Source of the DNA: Bacteroidota bacterium
Lineage (GTDB): Bacteria; Bacteroidota; Rhodothermia; Rhodothermales; JANQRZ01
Direction: 5' to 3'
Assembly: GCA_038746285.1 (NCBI GenBank)
Contig: JBCDKT010000040.1
Span: forward strand, 1 to 35,323
Length of the DNA: 35,323 nt
Part shown: one piece after another, positions 31,944-35,323 of the stretch
Layout of the letters: each line of letters starts with the position of its first letter
Numbering within the stretch: position 1 is the stretch's first letter
The notes under the pieces: generated by a model
What the model saw: the letters and a program-made list of their open reading frames with translations, nothing else
The model's database searches: none
Told to the model about the DNA's origin: nothing
Made by a program: the position numbers and the translations under genes

Positions 31944-32717
31944 ATGCCTCAGCCCGCTGCCGTCTGCCACCTCGGCCGGACCGAGTACGAAGCCGCATGG
32001 GACCTCCAGCGCCGGGTCCAGGAGCGGCTGATCGACGCAAAGCGTGCCGAGCCGGCGGAGGCGCTGCCGCACGTCCTCCTCGTCGTCGAGCACCCGCACG
32101 TCTTCACGCTCGGCAAGAGCGGCGACCGGGCACACCTGCTGGCCGACGAGGCGCTCCTGGCGCAGCGCGAGGCGTCGTTCGTCCCCGTAGACCGCGGCGG
32201 CGACATCACCTACCACGGCCCCGGCCAACTCGTCGCCTACCCGGTCCTCGACCTCGACCGGCTGCGCTACCCGGACGGCGACCGGGCGACCGACATCCAC
32301 CGCTACCTCCGCACGCTCGAAGAGGCCGTCATCCAGACGTGCGCGGACTACGGCCTTGAGGCCGGCCGCGTGGCGGGCCGCACCGGCGTGTGGATCGACG
32401 CCGGCACGGAGCGCGAGCGGAAAGTCTGCGCCTTCGGGGTCCGGTGCAGCCGGTGGGTGACCATGCACGGCCTCGCGCTCAACCTCAACACGGACCTCTC
32501 GTACTTCGGCCACATCGTCCCATGCGGCATCGCGGACCGCGGCGTCACCTCGCTCGCCGCCGAACTCGGCCGGCCGGTGGACGAGGCCGAGGCCACGGGC
32601 CGCCTGCTGCACCACCTCACCGGCGCGTTCGGGCTCAACCCGACGGAGCACGCGTCGGAGGAGGCGTACCACTTTTTCGCCGGAATCGGCGTAACCTCCG
32701 GCGCGGCGGCTGTGTAG
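31944..32717 (+). CDS. lipB: Octanoyltransferase (lipoate biosynthesis)
   Basis: This 257-residue LipB has the family blocks [17 protein letters not shown] (~45-61), [17 protein letters not shown] (84-100), RTGVWI, catalytic Lys160 in [21 protein letters not shown], and catalytic Cys194 in VPCGI. It transfers octanoyl from acyl carrier protein to lipoyl domains in the cytoplasm. It is slightly longer than E. coli LipB because of a C-terminal extension. The start is the first ATG after the octamer array. LipA is not in the window. Confidence 0.97.
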   Translation: MPQPAAVCHLGRTEYEAAWDLQRRVQERLIDAKRAEPAEALPHVLLVVEHPHVFTLGKSGDRAHLLADEALLAQREASFVPVDRGGDITYHGPGQLVAYPVLDLDRLRYPDGDRATDIHRYLRTLEEAVIQTCADYGLEAGRVAGRTGVWIDAGTERERKVCAFGVRCSRWVTMHGLALNLNTDLSYFGHIVPCGIADRGVTSLAAELGRPVDEAEATGRLLHHLTGAFGLNPTEHASEEAYHFFAGIGVTSGAAAV

Positions 32718-32793
32718 ACACTCCGCGCGGCTTTCCGCTCGACACTCCTCCCTCTTTCGTCCTATTTTACCGCCTCACCCAGCACCCACGTCT

Positions 32794-33147
32794 ATGGCTT
32801 TCAGCATCGAACACTTCGCCCGCCAGCTTCTCATCGAGGCGCTCTTCTACGACGAGGACTACGTCGCGCTCGGCAACGTCAGCCTGATCGACGGAGCCAG
32901 CCAGAAGGAGCTGTACCTCGCCTCGTTCGATCCCGAGCGGGACATCTTCCTGCTCGAAGAGGCCGTCGAGTGGGAGGATCTCGACGCCGACGAGGACGGT
33001 GAGATCGACTACGCCCTTGCGGTCGACGGCAAGGAGTACGGGACCTACGAGACCCCGGAGGACGCCGCCGACGCGCTCCTCGGCCTCGCCCGCACCCACG
33101 ACCTCGTCCCGAGCTTCATGCTCCTCTTCGACGAGGAAGCGGCCTGA
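32794..33147 (+). CDS. Acidic protein of unknown function, 117 residues
   Basis: I do not recognise a named family. The protein is strongly acidic with no signal or membrane segment. It starts with a helix (FSIEHFARQLLIEALFYDED), followed by beta-like segments and a WEDLDADEDGEIDYAL stretch that resembles a calcium-loop composition but lacks full EF-hand spacing. It ends with a hydrophobic helix (FMLLFDEEAA). Codon use matches the genome, and the ATG follows a C/T-rich tract, as for other genes here. It is probably real. Confidence 0.75.
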   Translation: MAFSIEHFARQLLIEALFYDEDYVALGNVSLIDGASQKELYLASFDPERDIFLLEEAVEWEDLDADEDGEIDYALAVDGKEYGTYETPEDAADALLGLARTHDLVPSFMLLFDEEAA

Positions 33148-33175
33148 GTGCAGCGACAAGTTCACCCTGACAGGC

Positions 33176-33247
33176 TTGTCATCCTGAACTTGTTTCAGGA
33201 TCTACGGGCACGCGCCCTAGATCCCGGATCGGGGTCCGGGATGACAA
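33176..33247. repeat. Cloverleaf-like repeat: 9-bp outer inverted repeat with three hairpins
   Basis: The outer arms TTGTCATCC (33176-33184) and GGATGACAA (33239-33247) enclose three stems: TCCTGAA/TTCAGGA (33182-33188/33194-33200), GATCTA plus GGGC with GCCC plus TAGATC (33199-33209/33214-33223), and CCCGGA/TCCGGG (33223-33228/33235-33240). The third stem has the same core as those at 1999-2018 and 11981-12000. GTCATCCTGAA and GTCCGGGATGAC words are common in dispersed repeats of many bacterial genomes. Confidence 0.85.
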
Positions 33248-33302
33248 AATGGAGAGCCTATCAAGAATAGCTTGTCGAAGGACTGAGAGCAGAAACGAGG
33301 AC

Positions 33303-33348
33303 GAGCGGAAGCAGGGAAGACGAGCGTGACGCGACGCCTCATCCGCTC
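33303..33348. terminator. Inverted repeat between converging transcripts
   Basis: GAGCGGA (33303-33309) pairs with TCCGCTC (33342-33348, with a second copy at 33358-33364). It overlaps the stop of the minus-strand DUF423 gene. It could serve as a terminator, but no clear T-run follows; it fits the purine/pyrimidine boundary pattern. Confidence 0.35.
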
Positions 33349-33734
33349 TTCGGCTCCTCCGCTCTTACGATTCCCAAAGCCAGCAGGCCCCACCCGGCGA
33401 TGAACGCGGTGCCGCCCATCGGCGTGATGATGCCGAGGCGGGGCGTGTCGGTGAGCACGAGCGCGTAGAGGCTGCCCGCGAACAGGACCGTCCCCACGAG
33501 GAACAAGATGCCGGCGGCCCGCACCCACCGGCTCGGACGGCGCTCCAGCAGCAGGCCAACGGCGAGAAGGGCGAGGGCGTGCATGAAATGGTAGAGCGCC
33601 GCCGTCTCGAACGCCGCGAGCCGCACGGGCGTGACGGACCCCTCCAGGCCGTGCGCGCCGAACGCCCCGGCAATGACGGCGAGGCCTGCCGACAGAGCGC
33701 CGACAGCGAGAAAAAGGCGGGCCGCGCGCTCCAT
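33339..33734 (-). CDS. DUF423 family small membrane protein
   Basis: This 131-residue protein has four predicted membrane helices and DUF423 landmarks: LFLAVGALSAGLAVIAGAFGAHGLE (~6-30), FETAALYHFMHALALLAVG (~39-57), a GTVLFAGSLYALVLT helix, and LGIITPMGGTAFIAGWGLLAL near the end. The family is widespread (E. coli YgdD) with unknown function. The start is the ATG at 33734, 14 bases after the lipoprotein stop; it is the last gene of the minus-strand operon. A short hydrophilic tail (AEEPKSG) overlaps the boundary repeat. Confidence 0.92.
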   Translation of the reverse strand: MERAARLFLAVGALSAGLAVIAGAFGAHGLEGSVTPVRLAAFETAALYHFMHALALLAVGLLLERRPSRWVRAAGILFLVGTVLFAGSLYALVLTDTPRLGIITPMGGTAFIAGWGLLALGIVRAEEPKSG

Positions 33735-33748
33735 GCTAGGGCTCCATG

Positions 33749-34228
33749 TTAGGACCGTGGGACGGTGAAGGGCCGCACCGTGTCGTTCAGCTTCAGCGTG
33801 TAGTCGCCCGGGGCGAGGGCCTCGTCGAGCATGTAGTAGAACCGGTAGGGGCGGACCACCTGCGTGCACATCGCGCCCTTCGGCCGGCGCATCTCGAAGA
33901 CGATCTCGATGAGGTTCGCCCGGCGCGTCTGCCGGAGGTCGTGGAGCGCGGTGCAGCCGTCCGGGAGGGCCCCTTTGAGGAACAGTTCGACCGGCCGCCT
34001 TCCATTCTCGAACGGCCCCGTGCGCACGTCGAGTTCGCTGAAGTAGGCGGGGTAGTAGAAGTACTCCTGCGCCGAGTCCGGCGGTGCGAGCAGCATCGTC
34101 TCTCGGTTCTCATCCTCCTCGACGCGCGAGCCGAACCCTGTGTCCGCTTCTGCCACCTCGGACGAGCCGCCGCAGGCGCTGAGGCTCGCGAGCAGCGCGA
34201 GGCCGAGGAGCCAAGTCCCGGTTCTCAT
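33749..34228 (-). CDS. Unknown lipoprotein with conserved cysteine pair
   Basis: This 159-residue protein has a signal peptide and lipobox LSAC (Cys19), then an acidic Gly/Ser linker. A beta-rich domain follows (~55-159) with two cysteines in PDGCTALHDLRQ and AMCTQVV that may form a disulphide, and the protein ends in YTLKLNDTVRPFTV. The pattern of a Cys-containing turn followed by Cys-x-x-Val-x-x-P recurs in many unnamed lipoproteins. The ATG overlaps the rsfS stop by four bases, so translation is coupled. Confidence 0.78.
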   Translation of the reverse strand: MRTGTWLLGLALLASLSACGGSSEVAEADTGFGSRVEEDENRETMLLAPPDSAQEYFYYPAYFSELDVRTGPFENGRRPVELFLKGALPDGCTALHDLRQTRRANLIEIVFEMRRPKGAMCTQVVRPYRFYYMLDEALAPGDYTLKLNDTVRPFTVPRS

Positions 34229-34650
34229 CCCTCGCCCTCCAGCAGCGCCACGGTCTCAGCATCGTCGGCGACGTGCTCGATCGGGGCGTCGCCCCAGAGG
34301 CGTTCGAGGTCGTAGTAGGCCCGCCGCTCCCGGTCGAAGACGTGGGCGACGACGTTGACGTAGTCGAGCACGACCCACTGATTGTGCTGCGTCCCCTCGC
34401 GCTTCCACGGGCGCTCCCCGGCCTCCTTGAGCTGCTCACGCACGGCGTCGGCGATGGCCTTGACCTGCAGGCTCGACTCCCCCGTGCCGATGACGAAGTA
34501 GTCCGTCACGCCGGACACCTCGCGCACGTCGATCACCGTAATGTCCACCGCTTTCTTGCTCTGCATCGCTTCGACGGCGAGCGCCGCGAGGCCGCGGGCC
34601 GGGTGTTCAGCGGAGGACGGGACCGAGCGGGAAGCGGACGTGGAGGCCAT
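34225..34650 (-). CDS. rsfS: Ribosome silencing factor RsfS (Iojap family)
   Basis: This 141-residue protein has a short variable N-terminus followed by the RsfS domain: LAALAVEAMQSKKAVDITVIDVREVSGVTDYFVIGTG (~21-57), KREGTQHNQWVVLDYVNVVAHVF (~83-105) and YYDLERLWGDA (~112-122). It binds ribosomal protein uL14 and blocks joining of the 30S and 50S subunits when nutrients are scarce. It lies downstream of a LytR_C gene, a common bacterial arrangement, and is coupled to the lipoprotein gene by an ATGA overlap. Confidence 0.95.
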   Translation of the reverse strand: MASTSASRSVPSSAEHPARGLAALAVEAMQSKKAVDITVIDVREVSGVTDYFVIGTGESSLQVKAIADAVREQLKEAGERPWKREGTQHNQWVVLDYVNVVAHVFDRERRAYYDLERLWGDAPIEHVADDAETVALLEGEG

Positions 34651-34713
34651 GGAGCGATAGATGGTGAGCGAGCTACCTGAAGAACGTAAAAGGATAGGCG
34701 AAGAGGGCAGCGT

Positions 34714-35175
34714 CTAGGGTTGGTCGGCGAAGGCGTGGAGCGTTTCGTAGTCCCGGCCCAGCACCACCGAAGCGTCAAGATAGTACCCGTCGCCCGGCTC
34801 CGAGCGCACATGGGCGTCTCCAATGCCGAGGAGAGCAGCCACCCGCAGCGCGGCTTCCCGGTTCCCAACGCGGTCGATCACGAGTGAGTGCTCCTGCCCG
34901 AAGTCCGCGTAGTTGCCGCTTCCGACGACGTCGACGTCGCGGGCGCGGAGGAACTGGGTGGCCTGCCCGGCGATGCCGGTGGCCCCGCAGCCGTTGAGCA
35001 CCTCGACCTGGATGATGTCGGCCGGCTGTCCTCCGGCGCTGGCCCGGCGGACCGGCTGCGCGTCGGGGCTGAGCGCGCGCGCGGCGAAGGCGTAGAGCAG
35101 GACGAGGACGAGCACGACGGCCACCGCGAGACCGGCGTTCAGCAGGAAACTGCTCAGGCGACGGGCCTCAGACAT
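34714..35175 (-). CDS. LytR_C domain membrane protein
   Basis: This 153-residue protein has a short cytoplasmic N-terminus, one transmembrane helix (~11-31: NAGLAVAVVLVLVLLYAFAA), and an extracytoplasmic LytR_C domain: IQVEVLNGCGATGIAGQATQFLRARDVDVV, then DASVVLGRDY near the end. The domain occurs at the C-terminus of LytR-CpsA-Psr proteins and also alone, as here. Its role at the cell wall is not settled. ATG 35175 gives the expected N-terminus; an open frame extends further up, but only through the aberrant G/C-rich end. It is the first gene of the minus-strand operon, 63 bases ahead of rsfS. Confidence 0.9.
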   Translation of the reverse strand: MSEARRLSSFLLNAGLAVAVVLVLVLLYAFAARALSPDAQPVRRASAGGQPADIIQVEVLNGCGATGIAGQATQFLRARDVDVVGSGNYADFGQEHSLVIDRVGNREAALRVAALLGIGDAHVRSEPGDGYYLDASVVLGRDYETLHAFADQP

Positions 35176-35189
35176 GAGCACTCGGGAGG

Positions 35190-35323
35190 GGGCAAACGCA
35201 GACGCGGGCCCCCCCCCGCCGGGGGGGGGGCGCGGCGGGGGGGGGAGATGGCGGGGCCCAAAACGCGGGGGCGGTCGGCCCACCAGGGGGGTGTTTTGGG
35301 CGGCGCCGCACCCCCCCCCGACC
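35190..35323. other. Homopolymer-rich, probably unreliable window end
   Basis: The last ~130 bases consist mainly of runs of 5-11 G or C (e.g. near 35210-35245 and 35312-35319) with no coding sense. The rest of the window lacks such runs. This looks like low-quality sequence at a contig end, so the upstream region and promoter of the LytR_C gene cannot be read. Confidence 0.8.

Overview
The window looks like part of a high-GC chromosome from the Rhodothermota/Bacteroidota, possibly a Rubricoccaceae- or Rhodothermaceae-type marine bacterium. This is inferred from the gene set: a complete batA-batB-batC-batD-batE aerotolerance-type cluster, a 2.7 kb-codon SprA-type outer-membrane protein (type IX secretion/gliding), dnaX-ybaB-recR, and GTG starts with almost no Shine-Dalgarno signals. 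No rRNA, tRNA or CRISPR array was seen. Both window ends look like assembly break points: the left edge is an octanucleotide array and the right edge is a G/C-homopolymer tangle.

Layout. 1-1886: octamer arrays and a minus-strand MASE1-type sensor kinase homologue that lacks the phospho-acceptor histidine. 2266-11194: a plus-strand Bat cluster (DUF58 protein, BatD/DUF4381-like protein, an inserted class III sirtuin, BatA, BatB, a TPR protein, BatC, BatD, BatE), followed by tdk. No MoxR ATPase is in the window. 11881-12271: a structured intergenic repeat. 12272-13607: a membrane-anchored J-domain protein and an RDD protein. 13681-16962: dnaX, ybaB, recR. 16963-18805: an AT-rich foreign island with three tightly spaced genes (3-TM protein, SAM methyltransferase, unknown protein). 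18806-21944: a DUF4926 protein, an orphan fused ABC permease and a saccharopine-dehydrogenase-family enzyme. 22027-23262: a minus-strand SDR and an NTF2-like lipoprotein. 23588-32717: sprA and lipB. 32794-33147: an acidic unknown protein. 33339-35175: a minus-strand operon encoding a LytR_C protein, RsfS, a lipoprotein and a DUF423 protein.

How the genes work together. DUF58, BatA and BatB (VWA proteins), BatC, the extra TPR protein, BatE (TPR) and the BatD proteins (membrane-anchored periplasmic scaffolds) would form one envelope complex, normally driven by a MoxR ATPase that must lie elsewhere. dnaX, ybaB and recR are the usual replication/recombination trio. SprA would be the outer-membrane translocon of a type IX secretion system.

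The most unusual features are non-coding. First, several gene boundaries carry a module made of a purine-rich tract after (or overlapping) a stop codon, a short core, and a pyrimidine-rich tract that stops a few bases before the next start codon. In two cases the pyrimidine tract is an exact tandem array (9 x 9 bp before the TPR gene, 10 x 8 bp before lipB). Second, at least three cloverleaf-like repeats are present: a 9-bp outer inverted repeat enclosing three small hairpins. They share architecture but differ in sequence. Third, the AT-rich three-gene cassette next to recR is the best candidate for an undescribed protein system.
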